NCBI GenBank assembly: GCA_003993805.1
Contig: RSEF01000006.1
Coordinates: 30,600,716 to 30,664,715 of the forward strand
From: Himantopus leucocephalus
Lineage: Eukaryota; Chordata; Aves; Charadriiformes; Recurvirostridae
Reading direction: 5' to 3'
DNA length: 64,000 bases
Shown: in pieces, positions 39,101 through 50,990 of the stretch
How positions within the stretch are numbered: position 1 is the first letter of the stretch
How the letters are laid out: each line of letters starts with the position of its first letter
Notes under the pieces: generated by a model
What the model was told of the DNA's origin: nothing
The model's input: only the letters and a program-made list of their open reading frames with translations
The model's database searches: none
Program-made: the position numbers and the translations under genes

Positions 39101-41439
39101 ACTCAAGAAATCTGCTGCCAGACCCTTCCTCTTTGCCAATGCAAGGATAGGAAATGTTTGTCAGAACAAAATGCACTGTTGCCCTTTTGCTAAAGGCAAA
39201 ACAAACCCATGTGGGCAGCCTTGTACTCCTGAAATCTAACAATAAGAGGCTGGGCGCATACAATGGAGGGAAATAAACTTCCCATGGGAAGTGGAGTATA
39301 GCTTTGACGGTTTATTATAAAGGGCAAGTTGAGAAAAATTGGTATTTTCAAAATAAATATCTAAAGAAAATAAAATTTTTTAGTGATTAAACATGGAAAG
39401 AAATCACAATGGCATGAACTGGCATTCTTTGCTTGCAACGCAAGTCCCTGTTAACCATCTGTGAGTTCCTAACATTGACTTGCCTTTATAGGAAACAAGT
39501 TGATATGCATCTTGGATGTATTGTTACTGTAAATAGCTCTTTCATCATCTGATGTAATTTAAAGTGGTTTGGAAAGATGAATGCTCTTCACCAACTCTAG
39601 TTTGTTAACACGATATTATTTTATCAAAGGAGTTTCTATTTTTCCCCTTTGTATTGATGTAAGCATTTGTGTTAGTCTTCTACACAGGAAAAGGAAATAG
39701 AATTTCCCTTCTTTCCACATCTTCCTACACTTCGTTCCCAAAGGAGGCCAAACCAATTGACCTTTTAACCTCTTACTCCTGCAACCTGTCCCTGCAAGGA
39801 ACATACCACCAAATTAGCCTTTTTCGGTAACATCAACCTCAGTCCCTTCTTCAACCCGATCTTTCATACAGGTGTCTGAACTGAAAACCAAAGAGTGAAT
39901 GAAATAGGAGTAGTAAAAAAGAGCAGACATGCTACATGGTCATGGTTTGGGCCTCAAACCAGGACATTGAAGAGTTTTTAATTGTTCTGTAAAAAAAGAT
40001 AAAGATCTATTTTTTCCAGCTTACAACCCCCAGAGTCACAGCTGTAAAACTGCTCTGAAGGATAAACCACAGCTAGGTATATCTAAGCTGAGGCTGTCTT
40101 TACCCCGTTATTTCTTTTACTACAGTTCAGTACTCAGATAGTTCCAGCTCATTTCAAATTCACGATTACAACTCCCAGTACCCCAAGTGAATTGCTCAGT
40201 TAGCAAACGAGCTTTACTGCTTAATGCCCAGCTCATGGATAGCACATTGTGTCTCTTCATTTGCAGACTATTTTGGGTAATTTTCAATTCTTACTCTTGG
40301 AAAACAAGCAATTCCAACAGGGTACAAACTCCAACCTTAGGAATGAAAGATACGACAACTTTTAGGAAGGTAACCCATGGCAAACTAAGGTCTAGCTAAC
40401 AACTAATTCACTTTTCACATTTTTTTCCTCAGTGACCTCTGATTCCTGACTTACTACCTGGCAGGCTTTCTGAACATGACAATTCCCAGATACTCTTATC
40501 TCTGGAGATCTCCTCCGACAGTTGTGCTTTCCAAGCTAGTGATGCCTCCTCATGCAACATCCATTTACTGAGCAATTCCTTGCACTTCCCCCAGAACTTT
40601 CTTCAAAATTACCTTTTCATTAGTACTTCTCCAGTAAAAGCTAAGGAGATGGACATGTTTTGATTTCCAAGTTCAAGATGGGGTTATGCTTAGACAAATA
40701 AGAATCGATACTTACTTAGCACACTCATATAGTCTATTCACAATTGTTTCTGCCCAATTTACATGTAACACGAAAGTATACAAAAGAAACGGGCAAACTG
40801 CACTGAAAACACCTTCCTGAAAACCAGTAATTTTTGTGAAGGAACATTTTCTGATAGAAAACTTGTAAATCAGAAACTTCCTGCCTTGCCATAACTATAT
40901 TCTCAATACAGTTGCTGCTCTGACTCTATCACCCAAAAGTTAGTCTGTAACAATGCTTTATATACCTCCAGAGAAGGATCTAAGGCAATTTATAAAGCAG
41001 CAGTGAAAATACTAGTCCTTGTAAAATAAGAAAAAGCTGAATAAATGGAGGCTACTCAAATAATTTAGCCATTATTATGAAACATAAGCGAGGACTAAAA
41101 TTAATCCAAGAAAGCAATTCAAATGATGAAAATGCCTCAAAAATTGCAAACATTCTTCAAAAGAATAAATCTTCTTGGAGTAATCATACAAATGGGCCAG
41201 TGTCATTGGAAGGATTTATCAAGGGAAGAGCTGCGTAACGGCTTTTGCCAGAAAGAACTGTGCTTGGGTTTGCATCATTCCTCTGAATTTTGTATCATTT
41301 CATGCATGTTGATTCGCTTATTTTGTTCTTGAAAGGGGGGCACGGTAAAATTTTAGACCCACCATATGCTCAATATATTAAGTCATAAATGTAGTTGCCC
41401 TGCAAGGTTGTTACAGTCAAATTTAGATCAAAGTGAGGA

Positions 41440-42095
41440 GAATTAAATACTGATACTTAAAAATAAAGGATTTTATTTAAAATCTAAATTTTAAATTTTA
41501 GATTTTAAAAAATCCAAGTTAAAAATCCAAATGGAATCTTGAAAACCGAAGAAACTTGCTTTCCTTTTCCTATCTATGAACAAAATCAGGTACGATAAGA
41601 TCTGCCACTTTTAAAATCTTTAAGGACACAGTGATCCAAAGTAAATAGTTTTATAATGTATAGACCCTCAACAAATCAGCAGTTCCAAAATTAAAATATG
41701 CTCTAATGCATTTACTTTCTTCATGTGTCTAGCAGAATTCAGGTAGTTTCTAAAATGAAATTAAAAAATATCCACAATGAAAAGTTGTGCATTCTAATTA
41801 AATTTCAATTTCCATTCAAATAGAGCTTTACATAAATTAGGAGCAAAAATAGTCATTAGGGAAAAATATAGGTGTTAAAGAATATACTGAAGTTATGCAA
41901 AGCTATATTAGTTTAAGTAAATGTGTACAGATATGGAGTATCCTCATGTTTATCAATTAGCCTTTTATAATTAAAAATCTAAATGTAAAACGAGTTTACA
42001 ATCAGTTATTCTAATCAAGGTTCCCTGGGTTCTTAGGTAAACCATGATTAAAATCAGTGATTTAAATCACAGTATTTGAAATCAATCCACAATGA
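41440..42095. repeat. Old AT-rich inverted-repeat DNA element
   Basis: Both ends of this block consist of GATTT/AAATC-rich sequence in opposite orientation: TTTAAAATCTAAA with its complement at the left, and GATTAAAATCAGTGATTTAA with AAATCAATCCAC at the right. The interior has no open frame. The right end with its 'gatttaaatcac ... aaatc ... atccac' pattern, and interior phrases such as CTATCTATGAACAAAATCAG, recall a non-autonomous transposon family seen in turtles and other amniotes. I am confident it is an old repeat, less so of its class. It may be near full length. Confidence 0.55.
41476..41509. repeat. Palindrome with 13 bp arms
   Basis: TTTAAAATCTAAA at 41476-41488 pairs perfectly with TTTAGATTTTAAA at 41497-41509 across an 8 nt centre. 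It lies within the left end of the AT-rich element and probably derives from that element's terminal structure. Confidence 0.75.
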
Positions 42096-43319
42096 TGTCT
42101 GTGGTATGTCTTTATTCTACAGTAAATTAAAAAAAAAAGAGGTATAAGACTACATAAGCCCCTTCTGTCAAGTCCCCAAAATTCTCAACTGAACCTCCAG
42201 TACTTAAACATAGGTATGCAGGATTGAATGCCACAGAGATATGTGAGTGTCTCTCTATCTCTAGCAGATAAACCAGGAATTATGGAACGAGAAAATCTTT
42301 GTGTTACAGCACACAAAAAATATTAAAACCTTAAGGTTCAAAATTATACACAGGATTTTAAAAATTACATTTAAAAAAAGCATGTTCAAAAGCAAAATTG
42401 TTGAGCTCATCTAAGTTCCCCAGGGCATTCGCTGAGTGTATGGATATTGTGAGCGCGTATCTCTTAAGGCAAAACTGGGCTCAGTGTCTTACACACAAAG
42501 CCTATCCACGTATGTGCCAAGTGTCTGTACAATACCTATATACTATAAAGCTTTGACACACAGTGTGAAATTGTAGGTTATTTCCTAAGAATGAGCTCAA
42601 AATCATGTGTTGGATGTTGCTTAATACCCTTAAAGCCAAAAATCACTGCAGATTGCTTGCTTACAAACAGCCAGCCAACTCTTCCCCTTCACTTTTTAAG
42701 TCTTCCCTATGGACTTGAAGAAGTTTTCAGACAGCTCCGGAAAAAAAGAATAAGGAACAAAATAATGAAAACCGAGTCAAATGTGGCTAACAGTTACATA
42801 TCCTAGCTGCAGACTTTTCACAAGAACTACAATTAAAAGGAATTTTGCATCCATGTTATCCACACAGCTAATTTCTAATGGAGAAGTCTGTGATGCTTAT
42901 AAATCAGCTCAGACATTATTTATGAATACTGGCAACAATCACTTATATCTTTATCTAATAAAAGGACAGTTACATCCTGAATGTAAAACTGCATTAAGAA
43001 TTAGAGAGTCTTTAAAGGAGGACTGCAAAGTAAATTTGCATCTTCTCCATTCCGTTGCTTCGTTGTTTCAAAAACAATCTCACTTTCCCCCCACTTTCTG
43101 GGCAGTGAGGCAAAAGATGATTCCCATTTTTTCCTGCCCACCTTCTCATTCAACAGGTAAGGTATGTTGGCTCTGCTCTACTTCATCATTACCAGAAACC
43201 TTGTTGGAAGTTTCAGATATTTACTGGGAGCTTTACTGACTGCGTCTTATTTGGAGAGATAAGGCTATTGAATAATTAACAAAGATATCTTTCCCCCACA
43301 AGTTCATTATGCATTAAGC

Positions 43320-43480
43320 TTATTATTTATATCACAATAGAGCTAAGATCCCCAGTTGTGAGGCAGGATCCAACTCAGTTAGACTCTGTACTGATAGGCA
43401 TGAAAGCATTTGTCCCAGAGAACTTACATTCTTTGAACCAGAACATAATGTGCAAACCAGACAAGGTCAGACATACAAAA
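43320..43480 (+). repeat. Old amniote interspersed repeat fragment
   Basis: TTATTATTTATATCACAATA, GATCCCCAGTTGTGAGGCAG, GACTCTGTACTGATAGGCAT and CAGAGAACTTACATTCTTTG follow, in order, a repeat common in turtle and crocodilian genomes whose usual phrases are 'cccagtcatggac', 'gtgctaggcgctgtacaaac' and 'agagcttacaatct'. The copy is diverged. I do not assign a formal family name. Confidence 0.5.
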
Positions 43481-46400
43481 CAGTATTGTGAAATCTCCAC
43501 GTGGACACCGGCTGGTCGGGGAACAGCTGCACTAAAGATTATTTATGCACATGTAACACTGGCCGTTTTGAAAACTCTGGTCCGCATCTTGGCTGTACTG
43601 TAATTAACCCACAGGAGAGACTTATAAAGAACGGGGAGTCGACAGATCTTCCCTGTGCTTCTTTCCAAACAGGATCTATTTCACTGAAAAAGAGGCAACT
43701 GTGAAAGTCTCCTCCATCATTATCAAAGAAGATGAATTTTTCAAATGAAAACTCTTGCTAGGTGATCGTAACCCTTCACTTTCTTTTGGATAGGGAGTTT
43801 TTTCCTACCCATCTAGAAAGCCCACTTTCTATTTGACATGCAATTTCTTAATTAGTTCATGCACATCACTAAAACGATCCAACCTTTCAGCAAAAAGTTA
43901 ATCAGAAATAACTAAAACTTCCATACCAACATCCAGACGAGGAAACAGCAGAGAAAGAGCTCAATCTCAGGTGGAGAAATAACATAACATTCTTATTACT
44001 GAAGTGCTTTATTGTGGAAATAGTGAAGTGGGATGCCTAAGGGAAAAATCTCTGTTTGAGGAAGCGGGAAATGTATTAAACTGTTCAAAGACACGTAGTC
44101 TCTTCAGAATTTCAAAGATGATCCCTGAGCTAGAAGACTGCCAGTTCGAGCTCCACCAGCACAGACTGCTGGTACCACCTTATGTGCCGACCCCGAGCGT
44201 GTGGGATCTCTCTACGGCTGCTCCACTCTCAGCTGTACTTTCCATGACACCTCTTTTTCCGACACCTCTTGTGTGTTCAAGAACACATGCAAGCCAGTGT
44301 GGTATTTTTAAAAATGAAGGTCTGACTATACTAGGGGGTTTTTATGTTCAAATGTCCGTATCAGTTCACTTACCAACTGCCTTGGTGAGAATTCACTGAT
44401 GAAATTCCCTAATGGAGAAGTATCAAAGAGGGTAAGCCTGTACATGTGGCCAATCTACTTGCCTCTGCTTCGCACAGTAATGCTAATAGAAATCCAGAGT
44501 GTGTAGCCTCAGGCACTACTCATACGGCCACCAGGGGAATAAAATAGTTTGAGGTGCTGGGGCTGGAAGGACGTATTTTAAAGCTCGCACTACTCTTTCA
44601 AAGGTATCTAACGGTAACATGGATGAAAAACAAGGATTTAGGCAGACTTTAGGTTCTTGAATTTCTCCTTACACAAGTTAAAACCACAGAAATTGTCTAA
44701 TTTGTATGACTTTATGACTTTGGCTTTGACTCTTTTTCACTCTAATTACACCATGAAATTAGGAAAAAATACATGTAATTTGCAGATTTTTAAAGGTGGC
44801 CTTCAAAAACAGTCCACTGAATAGGTGATACAAAATGCTGGGGGACAGTGAAATGAGGCTGTCATATACGGAACAGATACAATACAGGACAAGTTAATTA
44901 AAAGACGGTAAAATGGGTGGGCGGTGAGTGTGTGGGGTGTGGAAGCAGGGCACCCATCGCCAAATAGCGAAGCACACAAGTTGCAGTCTTGCCTAAAATT
45001 TAGAAATAATAGATGTCTGCACAACAGCTTCTCTGGAAAGATTATATGGACCATAACAAACACAGGTGTGTTAGCACGTAGCTAGAACACAAGAGAAAGT
45101 AGAAAGAGCTTAAGATGCTTCTGTGCTGCTCTACATCTGTCCAGTCACTTCATTTTACAGATCACATCTCATTTATCAAGCTGTCATATGAAATAAAACA
45201 ATAACAGAAACGAACACCACCCATTTCATTTGTCTGCAAAGCTATTTACAGGTATTTGCTATTAGATTTCCTGCCGAATAAATGAAAATCCCAAAGCTAG
45301 TGCACTGTGTACATCTAGCAGTGTCTAAGCAATGGGGCTGACTAAATTATGAATTATGATTACTCTGTAGCATGTATACTGAAAAAGACTGTCTTAGAAA
45401 ATTAGAATAAAATAAGGAGCCATCAAAACGGTTCTTCAAGAAAATAGCTATCATTATCCCAGGTATTCGTGTGCAGTAAAAGAAATACATTATTAATATA
45501 AATAAGGTAAATAAGTACCATGGACCCAACCAATATTAAACAAAAAAAGGAAAGTTAATTAATTAGTATTTTTCCTTCTGATTTTCATTGGTGTGCACTA
45601 TAAAAGAGTGTAACTATTCAGGTTCATGTTATTCAAGATGTTAACCCCTGTATTTAGAGGCATTTGATTTTTCTTGAACTCATCCCATAAAAGCTGTCAA
45701 TAAGCCTTTAATTCATGTGAAGTACAGATATCAAAATATGGCACGTCAGCATTAATGCAGACATTCTAGTGGATAGAATGCTTCCTTTTACACTATATAA
45801 ACCCATCAAACCTGATATACTTTAAGTCTACTGAATTTCCTCACTTCCAACTTTCTCTGTTTTATGGAAAACCTCCTCTAGTAATCTGCTTGGAAGTAAT
45901 CAAAGGAAACTTACAGCAATATAGGATATAAAAATAGGTCCATAGCATAATGAGATTATCTTCTAAAAGAACTTGTATTAAAAAACCCATCCTTTCAAAA
46001 AAGGGCAAAGCGTTAGAAAAAATTGATGCGTCCGATTCAGCCAGCAGGAGAGACGTGGAAGCAATCTGGAACAGCTTACACTAATTAAAATTTACTCTTC
46101 AGTGCCAGCAAGAAAGATTTCTCTGTATCTAAGTCAACTTTTGCACAAAGCTAAAGCAGCAGCTGGCATATCTTTGAAGACAGAGGACACTTCATTAATA
46201 TCCTTTTAATTGAGTTTTTCTGAACTTATAAACACATGCTGGTCTCACTTTTATTTGTTGTTTTGGAGAGTTTTGCTCTAAAACGGCCAGAAACTCTACA
46301 CTGTATCTTTCTACAAGTCTTTGTCCATAAAAGAACCAGATGCACAGTGGCAGGTACTTGCATATTTCGAAGCACCGCACTCTAAACTCTGAGCAAGAGC

Positions 46401-47194
46401 TCTCTTGCTGTGTGTACTGGTAAGACAGTTTGCCCAGCAGGACCCAATTCTGATTAAAAAAAAAAATATCTTATCACAAGTAGCAGGGAAGATTGTTTTA
46501 TAACTTGCTACCTATGACTTCAGTGTGAAACCCAAGCACCAATTCAAGCAGAGACTATGGCTATCAGGAAGTGACTCTCCTGCTCTTTTGCTTGCCCACT
46601 ATTAGAGAACTTTAGCCTCTCATTTGTAGGCGTCCTTTTGGCATCTGGAGTCAGGTATCTGGGACGTGGCCACACTGCAAGACGAGTGTACTACTTTTTC
46701 AGAACCAGATGTAGTGTGATCCAGATGTGTCTGTGATTGAAGATCAGTCGTTTGGGAACCAGTGCTGTGACACGCTTAGAAAAAGAAATGTCAGTACTGT
46801 CCGAGGTCCCTATGCCTTGCAGTTCCTTGCCAATTGCGCCTCCTAAATACCAGTAATTCAAATACAATTTCCACATAATTCCTTTGTCTCAGAAGGATTC
46901 TCTGGGTGCCTGAAGTGCCTTATACATTTCTATGTTGTTTTGTATGTCTTCTAAGCCTTTTTTCAGCTTCCTAATTTCTTCCTTAACTCATTAGGCCTGT
47001 GCATTTTCAGCTCCAAATCTACAGTTATAGCGGAAAAGTATCACTTAACAGACAGAAAGGCATGATAACAAAAAAAGTCTCTCATTTTCCGTTTTGCTAA
47101 GTGTCTGATTACATGTTCTCAGGCAAATCAGATAACCTGAGATTCACTTGACTCATCCGCTGAGTACAAACATTATCCCACTTTGCCTTTACAC

Positions 47195-47345
47195 TGCACT
47201 TTATAATCTTAGGATCTCAAAGCCAAGTACCAGTGCAAAATACACAGTGTCTTCCTGATGGAAAGCAACATTGGTGGAAAACTGCCTGGTGTCACAAGGA
47301 AATCTGTAGCCATTTTGAATTATAAAATGATACTGGGTAAGTCAT
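47195..47345 (-). repeat. Reverse MIR-like fragment
   Basis: Plus-strand ATCTTAGGATCTCAAAGCCA and CTGCCTGGTGTCACAAGGAA with ATCTGTAGCC resemble the reverse complement of a MIR tail and core ('ggatctcaaagcgctttac ... cttgcccaaggtcacacagc'). It is weak and could be chance. Confidence 0.35.
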
Positions 47346-47918
47346 TACAGATTAGAGTGCTAAGACAATCCAGCAGTCAGAGAAAGAACCAGAAATCCCC
47401 GAAGATTAAAAAAATTAACCACTAGAGGCAGAGATTAATACCAGTAATTTACAAATTATCTTTTAAAAGCATTAAAACCCAACAGCAAACCAAGTTAATT
47501 TCCCTCGCAAATTTTCTAGATGCTCTCTCTTTCCCCTTAACTTGCTTTCTCTCTTTTTTCTAACAGTTTCTTGAGGTTCTAATCACAGTATCACTGTGGT
47601 ATCAGTCTACTGGAAGCACAATCCTGGCGATACTCCTTTTGAACGACAATTTAATTAAATTAAAGTGTTAAATAGTAGAAGAAATTTAATTTCCTCTGAC
47701 TTTGTCCTCTTTTGAATACTTAAACCTATGCAATTATACACGAAAAAAATGGAATCTATCAACTCTGAAACCTCAGGTTTCATCAATTAAATACTTCTCC
47801 AGTGCCTATAAAAGAAAAATCAGCCCTTTTAAAAATCCAGTCACGGGGGAAAAGTAATTTTTTCATATTGAAATGTGTAAGTGTCTCTTCCCACCTGTAG
47901 TACCAGACACTTTTAATG

Positions 47919-48003
47919 AAGAAAAAAAAAAAGAAAGAAAAAAAAGATGGTACCCAGAGACAGTTCACATTTCTAAAGGTGAAGAAAAATAAAAAAAGAC
48001 CAA
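47919..48003. repeat. A-rich low-complexity tract beside the LIM2 exon
   Basis: The region contains several runs of 5 to 11 A broken by G. On the coding strand it is a U-rich stretch starting about 85 nt after the donor of the 48087-48196 exon. A role in splicing is possible but unsupported. Confidence 0.6.
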
Positions 48004-48086
48004 AAAGATTGCATTAAGTTAGTTTCAACCAAATGACGATCAGCCTGGGAAAATGAGAGGCTTCAGAAAGAGGATGGCATACTTAC

Positions 48087-48196
48087 TGCTTGAGGCAGAC
48101 AATTCTTTTGGACTGGAGGACATTGGCTGAGCACACATCTGACAGAGACAGTCCCTTCCATTAAAGGTAACTCGATCGCCTGGTGGAAATGGACGC
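48087..48196 (-). CDS. ABLIM1: ABLIM1 exon: second finger of LIM2 and LIM2-LIM3 linker
   Basis: This exon is 110 nt. Its first base completes the Lys codon begun in the previous exon. The translation is R-P-F-P-P-G-D-R-V-T-F-N-G-R-D-C-L-C-Q-M-C, followed by AQPMSSSPKELSASS. The Cys residues near its middle close the second zinc site of LIM2. The serine-rich tail joins LIM2 to LIM3. It ends with one base (A) of an Asn codon, and the donor is GTAAGT. The acceptor reads CTCTCCAG. The tail differs from the mammalian PKETTFSSN that I recall, so this short linker seems freer to change than the zinc fingers. The following intron is 14.4 kb. Confidence 0.95.
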
Positions 48197-50781
48197 CTGG
48201 AGAGTTAAAGAGAAAAATGTATTTTAGCAAAGGTTATGCCAGAAATTTTCCTCTGTTCCCTATGCCTTGATTTTGCTGCCTTCTCCCAGTGCAATCAATA
48301 TTTTACAGAAACTCAGGCCAAATAGTTTCTGCAATGTGGCCTTGGCAAAGCCAGGCACTGGAAGAAATCCAATCCATGGATGCAAGCAGAGCAGAGGTTA
48401 GACTTGCCTTGTATTTTGGTTTTAAAAAAGCTATCAAACATACTTTATCTAAAGAGTAGACGACAGTGAAATCTGCTTAGACACAACAGCTACATTTATG
48501 ACAGTCTCAGCATGATGTTGTGGGTAGCTAATGGTACAGAAGAGAACTCAAAGGAAGAATTGGAATTGGTCTTGAGGCTAGTGAAGGAATACGGAGCTAG
48601 TCTCTCATAAGTACACTAATTTCATCTGTATTCAGCAATGAAACATGTGACTATGTTGCAGTGGATGTAGCGGTTTGCAAAAAATGAAATGTTATCCACA
48701 TTCATTCTCCTCCTAGAGCTTTAAAATAGGTATCTACATTACAGAACCACCACTGTAATTGCTACCTGTGCAGATGGTGTTAGGAGAAAGGTAAAGGCTG
48801 AATGCGCTACAGAAGTTTGAGATTATTTGCTGAGCCCAACAAAATGTTAAGAACATGTGTCAGGCAGAAGTTGACATCACTGTTAACTCTTATTTGGTGT
48901 ATAAAATAGAGGATAAATGACATTTTGTATGAGCATGTCATTAAAATGAGAAGGTTTAGTAATTCCAGATCTTTATTAAGTAGCTTTAGCTGCTGAGTAG
49001 AGACCCCCCCGCATCACACCTCACCCCAAAACTGTGCTTAACAAATGAACATCTCCTTGTTTCCACAAAACAAAATGTTTAAGGCATTGTTCTAGTTTCC
49101 CTTCTACTGCCATTCTGAAGTTGGCCATAAATAAATAGGCAGCAATACTGCATTTCATGAATCTATTCCAATGACTCATCTTCGGTTCATTCAACATAAA
49201 AAGATTGATGCAAGTTTATGTACAGAAAATTGATGTCATGTTTTATACTATATCATCTACCTTCACACTGTCCTTGGGAAATGAAACATACACATCATAT
49301 GATCACCAACATGCAGTAAATTCACATGCTATTTAAATGGAAAAATGATCAAATACTTTCAATAGAAAACGTGTTGAAAAATGTACCAGTCTACAGGACA
49401 AAGTACTTTTAACTACTCATCGGAGAGAGCTACAAAAGATTAGGGTAGCACCCGGCAAGTCTGCCATACTAATACCCGGACACATCATACAACGGGACCT
49501 CCAACAAGGCACGATCTCAGAATGTAGATTCTTGCCTTTCTTGTTCATGTCATCCTCCTGTAGTAAGTTTCAGACCATTCGACTGCTGACTTCTGGAGAA
49601 CTCCACTGCCTTATTTCCCTCTAAGACTACACAGGAACAGGCCCTGTCTTCTGGGTCCTCCCTCTCTGTGAAATCTACTTACACCTCTACCTGATGCTTC
49701 TTATGTGTTCCTCAAGTATTACACTGAAACATTTAAGCAAAGTTCCGTTTAACTTGCAGGGCTCAGAACAGCAGAAATGAACAACCTGATGGCCATTTTA
49801 ATTCCAGCTTAGTAAATAGTAAGTATACACGTAACACAGCTGGCTTTCTGCAAAATCATGATGGCACCGTATCACTTTACTTTCACTTTATGTCTAGAAG
49901 ATTATGGTTATTACCATAAAAATGTGCCACTGCTATAAAAACCTACGGTAGCTTTATTCCCCTAGTGTATCCAAAATCTTATACTGATAACCATAGCAAT
50001 AAGGTACATGCTAAGACAGCCTAAATTCTAGCATAGTCTCAGTGCCTAGAGCCAGCTAACAGAGAACCCTATGCATAGGGACTTTGGGTTGAGTTTAGGC
50101 TGTAAAGCTCAGCTGAGATTTTAACGTATAGAATTGCTGTGAGGCCATGTGGAAGATTTGCCCAGTAGTCTCCTAAATTCTGAATAAATATCATAGTGAG
50201 AGTTTAAACAAAAATACAAGTTAAAAATACCACCTTTTGTCCCATCCGCATAGCATTAGCCAACTTCTTTTCATCCCCTGGTTCTCTTACTGGGGACAAG
50301 AAATAGTATTTGCGAAGAAGACAGGGATCACAGTTGTCTCAAAGCCATGTGTTCTTACACGACGTGAAAGTGAGTTTCCAGTATGTTTTCAATTGTTTAA
50401 CTGTTCTTATAGCCCAAATGACTTCTCAATTGTAGTATCCAGAATTTTGTTTTACCTCATTTTTCCCATCAAGCTGTGCTGATCAGCAGAGCTCAACTCA
50501 ACCCATGTCCATTATCTCAACATATAAGCCTGATACTTAATTCTTTCATATGTGAGACTAACTTTCTGAGAACAGGGACGTGTATTTAACAGAGAAGCTG
50601 TGTACCCCAAATAATGAGTGGTATTTTGAAGACCCTCGAAGTCAGACTTGCAGCAGATCTTTTCTAACCAAATGCTCCCCAAAGAGAAATATGTCTTGAG
50701 ACTTGTATCTCATGGTGATACCTTTCCCCCTATTTTCCTTGTGCTGGGTTCACACCATGTTAGTTGAAAGGGTTGACTTAC
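48197..50781 (-). other. ABLIM1: ABLIM1 intron within LIM2
   Basis: A 2585 nt intron, donor GTAAGT at 50781 and acceptor CTCTCCAG at 48197. It is AT-rich unique sequence with no recognised repeat, RNA or exon. Confidence 0.85.
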
Positions 50782-50965
50782 TTGCAAACAGTACAGGCAA
50801 AGCAGCTTGGATGGTAAGTTTTTCCCAGAGCTGTCACTACTTCGCCTTCCACGAACTCCCCACAACCGTTGCAGCGGGTACCATACATACGCTGGTAATC
50901 CAAGGTGCAAAGATATTCCCCGTTCTTAATGAAAAAGCCTCCTTGTGCCAAGTCACAGCCACACA
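50782..50965 (-). CDS. ABLIM1: ABLIM1 exon: second finger of LIM1 and first finger of LIM2
   Basis: This exon is 184 nt and encodes 60 whole codons, from CGCDLAQGG to CFACTVC, plus two bases (AA) of a split Lys codon. It starts with TG, so one base (probably G of Val) comes from the preceding exon. It supplies the last zinc ligands of LIM1 (Cys of VC, then C-T-L-D) and the first finger of LIM2 (C-N-G-C, then H-P-S-C-F-A-C). LIM domains bind two zinc ions each and mediate protein contacts. The acceptor is TTTTCCAG after a run of TTTG units; the donor is GTAAGTC. In mammals, as I remember it, the equivalent stretch reads CHGC and CTIC where this has CNGC and CTVC. The upstream exon with the first finger of LIM1 was not found between 51000 and 64000. 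Confidence 0.95.
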
Positions 50966-50970
50966 CTGGA

Positions 50971-50990
50971 AAACAAACAAACAAACAAAC
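50971..50990 (-). repeat. (TTTG)5 microsatellite in a splice acceptor
   Basis: Five AAAC units on the plus strand, read as TTTG on the coding strand, lie 5 to 24 nt before the first base of the exon at 50965. They therefore form most of its polypyrimidine tract, followed by TTTTCCAG. Confidence 0.9.

Larger units (their letters stand above)
33729..48086 (-). other. ABLIM1: ABLIM1 14.4 kb intron between LIM2 and LIM3
   Basis: A 14358 nt intron, donor GTAAGT at 48086 and acceptor TTTGCAG at 33729. From left to right it contains a GC-richer block (34.1-35.3 kb), a clear CR1 3' end (35.5 kb), a weaker CR1-like piece (36.0 kb), an old AT-rich inverted-repeat element (41.4-42.1 kb), an old interspersed repeat (43.3 kb) and a reverse MIR-like piece (47.2 kb). 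I see nothing to annotate at 36.2-41.4 and 43.5-47.2 kb. Confidence 0.85.

Noticed and set aside
42781..43239. 152-codon open frame on the plus strand
   Set aside because: It shows no recognisable motif, has intron-like codon use and lies next to old repeats. It is of a length expected by chance in 64 kb.
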